Source: Lunularia cruciata (taxonomy: Eukaryota > Streptophyta > Marchantiopsida > Lunulariales > Lunulariaceae). From it: a stretch of 64,000 nucleotides of DNA. The notes beneath the pieces were generated by a model. That model did no database searches and was not told where the DNA came from. It saw only the letters and a list, made by a program, of their open reading frames with translations. This document shows, in pieces, positions 53,967 through 64,000 of this stretch (position 1 is the stretch's first letter; every line of letters starts with the position of its first letter). The stretch covers positions 14,079,001 to 14,143,000 of the forward strand of contig OX419758.1 in NCBI GenBank assembly GCA_948567375.1. Direction: 5' to 3'. A program made the position numbers and the translations under genes.

Positions 53967-54711
53967 TGTAATACTCCGAGGACAAGAGAAGAGAGAAAAC
54001 ACAGATTGCACACTCAAACATTTGATGCCCCAAGGGAGCACCTTCTCTTTATTATATAGACAAAGAGGATCTCCTACAAGGAAGCTCCACCATAGGATTA
54101 GGGACACAGATAGGTGACATGTCGGCAAGGTCCACCCTTGGATTACTTACTTGGATGGGTGACCTGTCTGGTCTAGGTCCTATCTGGTTGGTCAAACGAG
54201 CTTTGACCGGAGGGAATCTTTTAGGGAATCTTCCTGTAGGAATCTCAGAATCACATGAGTAAGGTACCGTTGGAAAGCTCTCGATGAGACAAACCAGGGG
54301 GGAGGGAAGGCCAACCTTCTTCTCTGTTGGGGGGGAATCTGCACATTTTCGAGGCCTAATTCATCCGTTTAGGCCTCCGAAATTGCCTTCAAAGATTTCA
54401 GGCATATTTTGGTTCCTACTCTATTAGTAGAAGTCCCCTTTTGGTGATACCTCTTTCTGATCTGTTTAGTCCATCATGTGTAACATCATTCCAGATGTTA
54501 CCAAACCAATTCTCACCTTTAAATCATATGTCTAGCTATTGGTTCTAAGGTTCTCAAGTCTATTTCGGTTTCTGCCCTATTAGTAGAAGTACTCTTTTGG
54601 TGATACTTCTGATACTATCTGATCTATTTTGACCATCATGTATAACATCATTCTAGATGTTACCAAACCAAATTTCACATCTAGATCATATGGCTAACCC
54701 TTGGTATTACA
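53967..54711 (-). repeat. Element B 5' LTR
   Basis: 745 bp, TG...CA. It contains a TATATAATA box (plus 54052-54059) and two diverged tandem copies of about 150 bp (TATTAGTAGAAGT, TTTTGGTGATAC, CATCATGT(G/A)TAACATCATT) at about 54415 and 54575. Confidence 0.95.
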
Positions 54712-54716
54712 CTTGC

Positions 54717-55446
54717 GTAGGCTCTCTACAACCTTCCGCTGGAACTCCTGCAAGCTCCTCAGCTTGTCAGTCCGCACTCCCTGGTAGTTCTGCCTCAAAC
54801 ATAAGAAGAACTCCACCATGGGATTAAATCCCGGTACCACACCACCTCCTGCAGCGGTACCTCCACTCGTAGTAGCACTATCTCCAGCTAGTGCACCTCC
54901 ACTAGCTCCACCAACACTACTCGAGCTAGAACTCGTAGGTACAGCCGATCTACTCCTGGCCACCGAGCCTGAAGTGATGGAGACATAGTGTGGAGACCAA
55001 TACTGTCTCCATAACTCAATCTCCTCCAAATGAGCTCTCCTGAACTCATGGTAGTCATCCATCGGCGGACCTTCCAGATGCTGGAACAACCCCTTCCATG
55101 CCATGAAAGGTGTGAACAAAGTCAGGTTCCGCATCTGCTGCAGATCACACCAACTGTCAAACTCCTGGATGAAGTCATCCAACTCAATAGTACCCACTGT
55201 ACCAAAGTAACGCCTAGGGCCTTTGGAGGTCCCATTAATCTCGTCCATGTCCCACAACAACGATGCGGACACACCAAGTGCACTCTCAACTGAATCAGCT
55301 CCTGTGTCGAACTCCAACTCAGAGTCTATCTCCTCCCTCACTGGGACCTGAGATACAGGCTGATACCGAGCACCACTCTGAGTAAACCCACTGTGTACTG
55401 CAGGGCTAACTCCTCTGGAATCTCCAAAGAACTCTGTCGTGACCAC
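54717..55446 (-). pseudogene. M1 Gag, N-terminal half (cut by element B)
   Basis: The open stretch from 55446 reads VREEIDSELEFDTGADSVES, FGTVGTIELDDFIQEFDSW, FTPFMAWKGLFQHLEGP. A Ser/Gly-rich linker follows, then LRSLQEFQRKVVESLRK, where B is inserted. The frame resumes with AYTRMRW beyond B. The domain layout is Gag-like, but the first part has no family motif I can name. Confidence 0.8.
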
Positions 55447-56783
55447 TTAACTGCAACAGCAAACCCGAACCACCAACTGCAACCGCAAGTCGCAACCGCA
55501 AGTGCCCCACCAAGTGCCAACACCACCACGTGCCAACACCAACTAGACACCACCCACTAATGTAACTCTAACCGAGATAACTACACTAGGGGAAAGGCAA
55601 CCTGTAACCTACCATCATAACACGCACTCTCACGGTCTGCAGGTCATCACTTCCTGCCTCACCAGAGAGAAACAAAGGTAGTCTGACTGGTCATCACTCC
55701 AGCCTCACCACCAAGAGCACACCAGAGCACCAACGCTCAAAAGTCAGGGCACCTCACACAAACATGGTGCACAAACAAGAAGTAGAGAATGGAGGGGATC
55801 CAATCACAAGAAATCTAAACAAAAACCCTCCATCTCATAACACAACACGGGACTGACTCTGCCACCATTTGGCATTTGACATAAGAGTAGTTCGTCTCTA
55901 AGTCCTAAGCTACCAGGATCACCAAGAATGGGATAAAACTGCCTCTCCTAGCCAAAGCTACATGTGTATAGATAACAGTGGCGTAGCCACTAGGACAACA
56001 AGTGAGGGTGGACCAGTTGGCTAGGGCACCAGTCTAGGAACAAGAGATCTAGGGGTCAAACCCTGTTGCGCACAATCTAGCAAGAAAGGCAGATTTTGCC
56101 AACCAATGACCAAGATCTACTCTAAACTAGCTAGTCTCACGCCAGCAAGCTGGCTTGCTGGCCCTTCTAGGCCTTCGTAGCCTCTCATAGCCCACAGCCC
56201 TATGCCTCGAAGCCTCTAAATGCCAAATGTGGCCTTTCTTGTTGCCACTTCGAACCTCCTCCAAAATTGGCAAAACTTCTCCAAATCTGTGAAACTCCTC
56301 CAAACTAGCAAAACTTCTCCAAATCTGGCCAAACAGCGAAACTCCTCCAATTCTGGCCATAAATCTGACGTAAAATCTGACATAAACCCTAAAGATGGAT
56401 GTCCGCCAAATCCCCCGCTAACTTTCCACTCGAGCCAAATTGACAAAACGGGTTTTTCCAAATCACAATTTCATGAGAAGAGCTTTCCAAATCCACCTTC
56501 AATTTCACTTTTTGAGCCCAACTCGCAGCAGATTGGTCCTGCCCTTCACCTCTTGAGCTCAAAATCACAACACTGCTCAAAAATTGCTCCTTCTTTGCTC
56601 GAAATTTGGCCAGCGCTTCCGCACACCATCCGCCTAACTGCCAAATCTGCATCAACTGAACGAGCTTCTGCACACTAGGGAAACACCGAACTTGAATCGA
56701 GCTACCACAATCCACCGAGCTTGGAGATACCACCAACAGTCAACGTTCTTGCACCCGATTTCCCCCTGACTTCACTTCTCTGA
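55447..56783 (-). other. M1 leader between 5' LTR and gag
   Basis: 1.3 kb without a continuous frame into gag. 56255-56365 contains four degenerate repeats of (G)GCAAAACTTCTCCAAATCTG / GAAACTCCTCCAA(A/T)CT on the plus strand, G-rich in the element RNA. No standard TGGTATCAGAGC primer site follows the LTR; the adjacent sequence is TCAGAGAAGTGA. Confidence 0.6.
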
Positions 56784-57235
56784 TGTAATCAGATTGCTTA
56801 ACACTTTCAACTCAACTCAACTCAGATCAGTACTTGATATGTCACTCTATAAACTGCCAACAACTGGGCACTAATTACAGTCAAGCCACACCCACTCAAG
56901 CATAGAGAATCCAGGTGATGCTTGCCGGCCTCTGTCCACCATAGCCAGGAACTCGAAGGCTCAACATCAGAGAAGTGAGCTCTCTGGAGCTCACTTCGAA
57001 ACTATACCCCCCTGGACTCAAGCTAGCACTGGAACCCTAACGGTCCCGCTGATGGCACACTCGACGGTGTGAACGGTGCAAAGTGACGGTGGGCCCAATC
57101 ATGAAGTCAGTACCCCAAACACCAAATCAGACTATCGGAAAGTAGTCCATGAGAAACTACTAGAATAACTCTAACTACTATCACTGGAACTCCAATGTCC
57201 GAGCAACTAGATGCGGAACTACAAATGGCGTGACA
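56784..57235 (-). repeat. M1 5' LTR, lacking the first 105 bp
   Basis: 452 bp matching 40138-40597, with roughly two dozen differences. In element orientation it begins TGTCACGCC right at the target site and ends CTGATTACA. The 105-bp head that starts the 3' LTR (TGTGGCAC...) is absent. Confidence 0.85.
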
Positions 57236-57239
57236 AATA

Positions 57240-58141
57240 CCTCGTGGAAGTCTTCATGGTTGTCCTATACTTCCACAAAACCGCATGAATCCTCTTGTCC
57301 CAATGATGTTTAGCCCCTTCCATTTCTGCATCTTTGGCCAACATCATGCACAAGGTCTGATCGGTTCTCTTTGCCAAGCCATCATATTTTGGCTTATATG
57401 ATGTAGTTACTCTATGTGTGATAGAGAAATGTTGTAGCATGGTTGTAGTGATGCTTCCTATAAACTCTACTCCTCTATTAGAAACCAACTCCAAAGGGCA
57501 TCCAAACCTAGTGATAATGTGTTCATAAAGAAATCTACCAATTTCATCTTCATTCTTGTCCCTCAATGGTCTAGCCTCAACCCACTTGGTAAGGTAAAGT
57601 TCCTTGGGGTTCTATTGAGAGGACCTTCAAAATCAATTCCCCACTTCTCAAAAGGTCCTAGCAATGGAATTGATCTAAGTGGTGGAATGGATGTAGACTT
57701 TCTAGCGAAAGCTTGACAAACATGACAAGTTTTGCAATAATCAAGACAATCATTGAAAATCCCTCTCTTATGGTAACCTGCATCTAGAATCTTGAAAACA
57801 GTCACCTTTCTTACAAAGTGTCCTCCAAATACTAAACCTTCATGAAACTGCTTTATGAGTAGGATAGACTCTTCCTTACCCACTGCTCTTTGAAGTAGAC
57901 CATCTACTCCTTGGAGAAAAAGAATATCCTCTACCATTGTATAAGGTCTAGATCTTGCTGCAAGGGCCTTTATCTCCCTAGCATGCATCCCTTCTGGATA
58001 GTTACCTCTTGTCACAAAATCCATATTTTCCTTGTACTCCATTGGAACCTCTTGAGTGATTGAGATTATCATGAGCTCTTCATCTGGGAAAGAATCATCC
58101 ATTGGTTCATCTCCATCATGATCATAGGCCCCAAATAACAA
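57240..58141 (-). pseudogene. Element C integrase, N-terminal part
   Basis: 57563-58141 contains KQFHEGLVFGGHFVRKVTVF...CLDYCKTCHVCQAFARKS (zinc-binding) and WGIDFEGPLNRTP (first catalytic Asp). 57240-57566 contains LELVSNRGVEFIGS (second Asp now Asn) and DGLAKRTDQTLCM (Glu now Lys). Both active-site changes are single G-to-A. The frame ends at STRY, where M1 is inserted. Confidence 0.85.
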
Positions 58142-60160
58142 AAATCAACATTTGCATGTTTCTTCTCAATCTTCCCACAAAATTTTTGATGAGCATGGCC
58201 TCTATGCCAATCATAGTAGTCTCTACATCATCCCCACTCTTCCTCAACACTATGCAAAATCTGGACTCTAACGTTTCCACTCTTTCCACATAGACTCTCA
58301 TTTTCTCTCCATCTCCTTGTTTGAGAAATGTAACTTCACTCATCAATCTCTCATAACTTTCATATGGAAGAAAGCTCTCAATGAGTGCTGAAGTCAAATT
58401 CTCCCAAGACTCTTCTTCCCCATCTCTCCTCTCTCTCTTTTGGTATTCTGACTCCTACCATGTAAGTGCTGCATCCTCAAAGAAATTTGGTAATAATGAG
58501 GCCTGCTCATTCTTCCTCCTTTCATTGTTTCCTATGCAAGCTCTCTTGAAGTCTCTCACAAAGGTCTCCACATCTTCTCCATCCTTGCCAAAGAAAATTG
58601 GAAGTTTTCCCATCTTAACCCTCACTATCTTTCTTTTCTCTCAATTTTTTTTCTTTTCTCTCACTCTATAACTAATAGAGTATATACATGACTAACACCA
58701 TCTGAGAATAATCCACCCTAGGGAACAAAAAAGTTTTAGGTTACTCCAAGATTTCTATAGCAACATCAAATCCTAGAGTGGATATTAATCAAACTCTTAT
58801 GGATAGTTTATCCATAAGTTGAAAGATTATCTCCATCACTAATCTTGAGAACTAGGTGATGAAGGTGGTAGTATTTTTGTAGCTGTACTAAGACTCTCTC
58901 CAAGATCATACACCAAAGTCTCCAAAATTGCTTTTACTCCACTACACTCATGCCCTTTTGGAAGTCCTTCCATTCCACAAACCTCACACAACTCCTTGGT
59001 CTTAGATCTTCTCCCTCCCAATCTTGGTTAAGAAGGTCCAACACACAAACCCAAATCAAGTAATCATCTCCTTTCTCTCAATCTTTTGCTCTCAAAGGTC
59101 AATGGACATGAACTTGCCTTATTTTCCTTCTCTCCATAGAGACAACACTAAGACTCACTCTTTCCTCCAAGTGGTGTAGGTTTTTGTATCATCTCAACAC
59201 TCTCTTCAAATTCTATTCTAAACTCTTTTTTACTTAAATCCACCCCTAAAATCACCTCAAAACCTTGGGGAACTTTTCATAGTCTGAATTTCCACTCTTG
59301 ATGATCCTCCATATTCCCAAGATGAATCTAAACATTCAAACATGCTTTTTGTTGCTCTCAAACTCCTCATGCATGAGATCTCAACTCTGCAAAATTGACC
59401 CTTCATCACAATGTCCCTAAAATCTCTCAATTGGTTTTTTGCAGTCCTTTGAAATTTTGCACACTTGATCACAACTCTAAGGTGTCACTCCTTGAAAATT
59501 TTTTAGATTTTTTCATTGAGCCATTTGGCCTAAACACCTTTCTATTTAGCACACATATTTCAGATTTTGTCTAAAACCCACCCCCTCACTTTAAAAACTT
59601 ATAATTCTTTGCGCAAGAATGATCTCTCTCTAGTTTTTGTGTCAACAAGTAGGATACAATGCATTGAATTTTCTGAAAATTTTCAGGAAAATCCACTAAA
59701 AATTTAAGAAATGGCACACTCTATAGAATTTTCCAGAGAGCATGTAGTTGCGGGAGCAATTTACCCTATCAACTTTCAAAAATTCTAGCATAGTGCGCAT
59801 AATAGCTCTCACAATAATTTCAAGTGTAGTAACTGAAAGATAGCCCAAGCTATCATTTGTAGAAATTTTAGGTCCAGATCCTAAACTTGAGATTTTGCTC
59901 AAAATCACCTTAATCTCCAAAATCTGCAATCCACCTCACACAATCTCTCCAAATGCTCTCAAGTGTACAAGATGTACAAAATCACCTCAAAGATATCATA
60001 ATGAAGTACATGGTATACAAATGGGTCCAAATTCTCTAACATAAGTTCAGCCCTCTCCTCCCCTAAAGTTCTCTCCAAGTGAGCTCTCATAGTCTCCTTT
60101 TGTCTAATATAGAATTGTACACAGAACATATCTTGCCTTCTAGAGAGGTCTTAGCAACGG
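58122..60160 (-). pseudogene. Element C gag and leader remnant
   Basis: 58122-58397 reads FLPYESYERLMSEVTFLKQG, then MRVYVERVETLESRF and MIGIEAMLIKNFVGRLRRN, a gypsy Gag segment. It runs straight into the integrase region at about 58130, with protease, RT and RNase H deleted. 58839-59021 has a Cys-rich CEVCGMEGLPKGHEC. The rest, to the 5' LTR, is non-coding leader. Confidence 0.7.
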
Positions 60161-60169
60161 AACCAAAAA

Positions 60170-60861
60170 TGTGAGCCGGCCTGTCTCTCTCACTCAGGAT
60201 GAACCTCTAATGGCTATTATGGTAGCGCACCATGGATTAAGAAGGCAAGGAACTCCAACTCCATCATACTCCTCCAAGGCTAACACTCCAAGACTCAAGA
60301 CATCGCTCACTAGAGAACTCAATGAGAGAGATAGTTGCAAATGGAAGGATGTTGAGTACCTCTTCACCCCTTTTTTAATATACTTTTGAAATAGTTGCAC
60401 ACCAAAGTTACTTATTATCATAGTAACTCAAGTTACTAGGTTAAAATTCAAGTAAACTCAAAAAGTAGAAAGGAACATCCATTCACATGGGCATATTCCA
60501 CTAGCATGTGATCTTATCTTGACCCAACCACTAAGTCAAGGATTCTTTCACGTGGACTATCCTTGGACTATAGAAGAACCCAAAACAAAAAGGCTTGCGG
60601 ACCCAAGAGTTCTCAACTCTTTCCTCAAAGTCAAACACCTAGGAATAATAGTAAGTCAACACACTAGAATCCAAAGTAGTGGTGCTCATCTTTTCCACTT
60701 CCTCTAAAGTAAGGTCCCCACTATCTAAGCTATGACTAACTTTAGCTAATCATGACTAATGTAGAACCATCCATTATCTCTATATAAATAATATCTCTCA
60801 AATAATTGTAATACCAAGCTAAATATCACAATACCAAACACATGCACAAATAGGTGTTATA
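60170..60861 (-). repeat. Element C 5' LTR
   Basis: In element orientation it begins TATAACACC (TG changed to TA) and ends GGCCGGCTCACA, followed by TTTTTGGTTCCGTTGC, a likely primer site. It abuts M3 at 60862. Confidence 0.83.
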
Positions 60862-60879
60862 GCTTTGCCAAGCCAAGGC

Positions 60880-62153
60880 TCACAATCCAAGTCAAATAGT
60901 TCAGGTCCATAGCTTGACCTAACACCTAATGCATGGATGCCTCTGACACTATTGGAACAATGGTAATATTGGTGCAAAAACCCATCACCCGCCCTCTTTC
61001 ATTGGCATTGGGCTCACCAACTGGTGTAATTGTGAATCCTAAACCAGTCCAGGACCTCCCTCTCAAAAAGCATGAGAACTTGGGAAACTCATAAGTGTGG
61101 GAAAAGCGGCTCTAGGCTGTCCAACTAGGTTCACCACTATGATAGGTGACCTATTAGCCACTACCACCATCTGAGACTAACACCTAGCATCCAAGATATC
61201 ATCCATATGATGTATTCTAGTCACTAAATCCCTTCATAAGTTCATTCTAGAACCTTTCTAGGTAAGAGGTTCATCCACCAAAGACAAAGACGACGAGCTC
61301 GTGATCCTACTCTAGCTACATCTAATAAAACAACAAGTCCCATCCAAGAATGGACCTAATGTGTACTTGCCACCAATTAGGTGTGAGAATCACCCATCAA
61401 AGCAATGTTCTTCAAAATGTAAGCTTGAGAAATGGACTAATGAACCTAGAGATGTTGCAATATCTATGATGTCTCCTAAAACACACAAGAATGGGGATCT
61501 TGATGAACCAGACCTTGGCTAGCACATGTATATCCCTAACATGGCCATCCAAAAATCACCAAATGAATAGGACCATGTCATTCTAGATCATGCACCCCCA
61601 GCAAAAAAAAGTCTGCTGGTAGGACCTTTTGGTAACCCCAGACTGCTGACATCAATAATAACTCAGGATACCAATAGGCCAAGTGTGCCACATGATGGAG
61701 AGAGACTCGCCTAGCAATCATATCTCTCTCCACATACAAATACCTTGTACTCGTATATCTGCTTGTAATACCATAGTTAGTTCAATGCTAATCCCACCAA
61801 ACAACTCCAGTAAACATACTCCCTGTATTGGATACTGCCAAGCAAAAAATGTGGTATCCAAAGGTGTCAAGGTAATCAACTATGGAGGCTCATCCTCACA
61901 TTGGTCTCCTGGTGATAGAAAAGCTCTACTCCAAGCCTATTGCACCAACTAATCTACATGTTGTTACAATGCCTCCCCCAAACTCCACAAAGGAATATCA
62001 AGGTGGATGGAACAATCCAACTTGTACTCCAAAACCAAGTGATCTCTTCTGATACTAGAGTATCTTTTGCATGGACATTCTCCTCCAATAACTCACCAGG
62101 CCAAGTAACAAAACCATTGAAAGATGAACTATAGCCGCCATGGTCCCGGACTA
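60880..62153 (-). pseudogene. M3 methyltransferase remnant
   Basis: Nucleotide alignment with M1 covers motifs I to X. The motif VI Glu codon has become Lys (AAG), so the catalytic Glu-Asn-Val is lost. It retains 7 bp near 61450 that M1 lacks, and has only one copy of the segment duplicated in M1 at 44434-44471. These two differences show which M1 indels are private. Confidence 0.8.
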
Positions 62154-62159
62154 TAGTGA

Positions 62160-63990
62160 TCCAAGATTACCACTACTGAAGCATATTGGTAGGTGACATA
62201 CTTGTCCCTCACTAGACTGCCAACCTGGTCTATAGGAGGCCACCTCCTCCCAATAGTCGATACTGAAACCCATGGGGCATAACACTGCCCTCCCAACTAG
62301 CACATCATATGACTCAACTATTTTTGCAATAGCCTAAGCTCTCACCACCGAGCTATCAGTTGGGTGACCAGGCTGAACCTAGAAAACAAGCTCTTTACAT
62401 GTAATGTATTATTTTGAACCACCACCTAGAGATGTTTGAATCTAAAATGGACACCTCTCTAGATTGATCTTCTATAATCCTAGACCGATAATTGCGGCCT
62501 TCCCCAACATAAGGAGCTACACACCAGAGTCTAATAAGACTCTCTATGGTGTATAGACCTTCCTTGAAGGTCCCACCAAACAAAAAATCCCCTTCTAGTC
62601 ATCCAATAGGACAACACCAAGTGTGAACCGTACTCTCTCAAAGGCCTGTCTAGTTGGCAACTCCTCCAATCTAGCCGCTACTACCTACCATAAACCATTG
62701 GTCGTTGAGCAAATCCCATGCTCCTCAACCAAGTCAACTCCACTATCAACCACCTTTGCTCTAGTAGTAGGGACCACATTATCCCTACTATCACAAAGCA
62801 TGGCAGCCAACCAGAACATTGGAGTTGGGTGAACTTCCAATGTACACATGCCATTGGTTGAAAATAACGGATAGCACATAATCAGCTGAGCCGCCCCCAA
62901 CATTGTGCTAGACTTAGTCTATGTAGTAGCAAGTAGTTGACTAGTAGGTAGTCTATTGTGCACCACATCACCACCTACCACACCTACATTGGGATGTCTA
63001 AGAGCCATAGATGATGTTTGTAGGCCCTCAAAGAGCATGAAAGACTAGGGGAGTCTGACTTGTCTCCCAACCTCTCCTCTCTATGGTTCCCACTCCATTG
63101 ATGTGCCTCTAGGCTCTGAAGAATGTAATACACTCCTAGTCATTGCTGCATATGCATCCACTTGTGCTACTCCGTACATGAAGTCCAAAGCATCTTTATC
63201 ACTTGCATATGAGGTGGAAGCCTCAAAACCTGAATCTGATCTCCTCTGAGCAATGACCATACTAGCCAATCTCTACTCCAATTGCTCAATCCAAGTAGCC
63301 ATAGCTATATCAAAAGTAAGGGTAGGTATTGCACCCCTACTAGGTGTAGATCCTTTACCACCACCTTGTCCTCCATGAATTGGAGCCCCTTTACTACCTG
63401 CTATAGCAGTCCTACCACTCCATATCTCCAGGTGTTGGTAAAAGCACTTGTCACTAGTGTGACCAAATCTATGGCAATGCTCACACTGCCTCTATGCTGG
63501 TTGTGATGCACCTAAGGTATCAAGTCCGTTGCCTTGAGGGCACTCTCTCCTATGATGAGGTCTACCACAAGTCCAACAAGCAACACCACTACTCATTGGC
63601 TGCTATTGACCAAAAAATGAAGGTAAAGGTCTAACTACAGTAGGCCCTCCACTCGCTCCATAGGACCTAGGTTGTCCACCCTGTCCTAAAAAACCAACTA
63701 GACGTGGTGCACTCTATTGCACTCTAGAAGAAGTCATAGTTGTGGATGAGGTCTCCCTACCATATCCAATGTCTTTACTCTCTCCTCCACCATGTTGAGC
63801 TCAATACGCTTAGCCAAAACAAAGACCACCACCAAAGTAGGCAAAGTAGCTTATAACAATGTAGCATCACTAACTCTACGTCAAAACTCTCTATCTAGTT
63901 TCTCATACCAAAAGTGGTTGCTTGAGCATCAATAACTCCTTGAATGAAACTAATCAGTTGCCTCATGCGAGTGTATACCTTGCATAGGCT
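62160..63990 (-). pseudogene. M3 gag and protease remnant
   Basis: 63081-63269 reads ASMVIAQRRSDSGFEASTSY and DALDFMYGVAQVDAYAAMTR. 62685-62903 reads MLGAAQLIMCYPLFSTNGMC. Both align with M1 45516-46550. The zinc-knuckle region is recognisable at about 63470-63600. Stops and frame changes are frequent. Confidence 0.8.
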
Positions 63991-64000
63991 CTCTCTAACC

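Larger units (their letters stand above)
47132..54711 (-). mobile_element. Element B: chromodomain Ty3/gypsy chromovirus inserted in M1 gag
   Basis: LTRs at 53967-54711 (5') and 47132-48845 (3', enlarged by an insert) start TGTAATACC and end ATTACA in element orientation. CTTGC flanks both sides (47127-47131 and 54712-54716). The M3 copy shows the empty site with a single CTTGC-like sequence. The primer site TGGTATCAGAGC is at plus 53954-53965 and a purine tract (AAAAGGAGGGAGGTC) at 48846-48860. Gag is 53381-52284; pol is one frame from 52188 to 48859 with two in-frame TAGs. It is the youngest and best-preserved element in the window. Confidence 0.97.
40032..57235 (-). mobile_element. M1: Ty3/gypsy-like element with DNMT3-type methyltransferase and PHD finger
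   Basis: Minus-strand order: truncated 5' LTR (56784-57235), 1.3-kb leader, gag (55446-54717, then 47126-46560), protease (46550-45516), methyltransferase (45278-44000), RT (43550-42541), integrase with C-terminal PHD finger (42547-40877), polypurine tract (40705-40716), 3' LTR and an extra 105-bp repeat. Chromovirus B is inserted in gag. M1 sits in the integrase of element C with a 4-bp duplication: TATT in element orientation, plus-strand AATA at 40028-40031 and 57236-57239 region. It is coding-dead through stops, indels and loss of most of RNase H. Confidence 0.88.
38847..60861 (-). mobile_element. Element C: internally deleted Ty3/gypsy element, split by M1
   Basis: LTRs are 60170-60861 (5') and 38847-39538 (3') for a minus-strand element. 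TTTTTGGTTCCGTTGC after the 5' LTR resembles the TGGCGCCGTTGC primer sites of Tat/Athila-type gypsy elements. Internal sequence is 57240-60169 plus 39539-40027: a gag segment, then directly a zinc-binding integrase, with no protease, RT or RNase H. M1 is inserted in the integrase. No matching target duplication is seen around C itself; its right flank is M3 and its left flank is unidentified. Confidence 0.75.
60862..64000 (-). mobile_element. M3: partial third copy of the methyltransferase gypsy family
   Basis: It aligns with M1 43980-47131, plus 54712-54730 at the window end, where it shows the unoccupied B insertion site. It covers the methyltransferase end through gag and is cut on the left by the C LTR. 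It is more decayed than M1. It shares four stop codons with M1: TAG at 62379-62381, 62334-62336 and 62151-62153, and TGA at 61063-61065. Confidence 0.87.

Noticed and set aside
1-64000. tRNA, rRNA genes or CRISPR arrays
   Set aside because: None was recognised on either strand. The short regular repeats are tandem duplications or microsatellites, not spacer-separated arrays.

Overview
This window is land-plant nuclear DNA: one spliced host gene near the left end, followed by about 56 kb of nested, mostly broken LTR retrotransposons. The evidence for a plant is the host gene (an OSB-type organellar single-stranded-DNA-binding protein with a PDF motif and GT-AG introns), Ty1/copia and Ty3/gypsy elements with initiator-Met-type primer sites, and a chromodomain chromovirus. 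One retrotransposon family carries a DNMT3-type cytosine methyltransferase in the canonical motif order. This hints at a non-flowering lineage (fern, lycophyte, gymnosperm or similar), but that is inference.

Layout. 1-2200 is AT-rich and empty. 2377-2758 holds a direct repeat upstream of the OSB gene. The OSB gene has five coding exons between 3080 and 6019. 6020-8030 has no supported gene. 8030-15392 is a decayed copy (M2) of the methyltransferase family, split by a copia element (Copia2, 8758-14285) whose integrase core is inverted. 15400-17329 is an unidentified reading-frame remnant (E1). Copia1 (17330-21746) has a perfect 5-bp target duplication and a (GA)n run inside gag. Copia3 (minus strand, 21870-34438) contains a minus-strand gypsy element G (25028-31566) and a solo LTR. 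34439-38846 holds a second remnant (E2) of the unidentified frame, broken by another solo LTR. Gypsy element C runs from 38847 to 60861 on the minus strand. It has lost protease and RT, and its integrase is split by element M1 (40032-57235). M1 is in turn split by chromovirus B (47132-54711). M3 (60862-64000) is a third copy of the M family and runs off the window.

The most notable system is the M family. It is a Ty3/gypsy-like element with gag (two zinc knuckles), aspartic protease, a DNMT3-like C5-cytosine methyltransferase with motifs I, IV, VI, VIII, IX and X in canonical order, then RT, integrase, and a PHD finger at the polyprotein C-terminus. The best copy, M1, is coding-dead: in-frame stops, a 7-bp deletion and a 19-bp duplication bracketing motif VI, and most of RNase H missing. 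Four of its stops are shared with M3. Its ends are also odd: the element looks circularly permuted within the LTR and has a 4-bp TATT target duplication.

Relative ages follow from the nesting: C is older than M1, which is older than B. LTR differences counted by eye agree (M1 LTRs roughly 5%, B LTRs roughly 2-3%). Stops in B and M1 often sit where TGG, CAG or CGA is expected, which fits C-to-T decay of methylated cytosines. All domain calls come from reading translated motifs by eye; no database search was possible.
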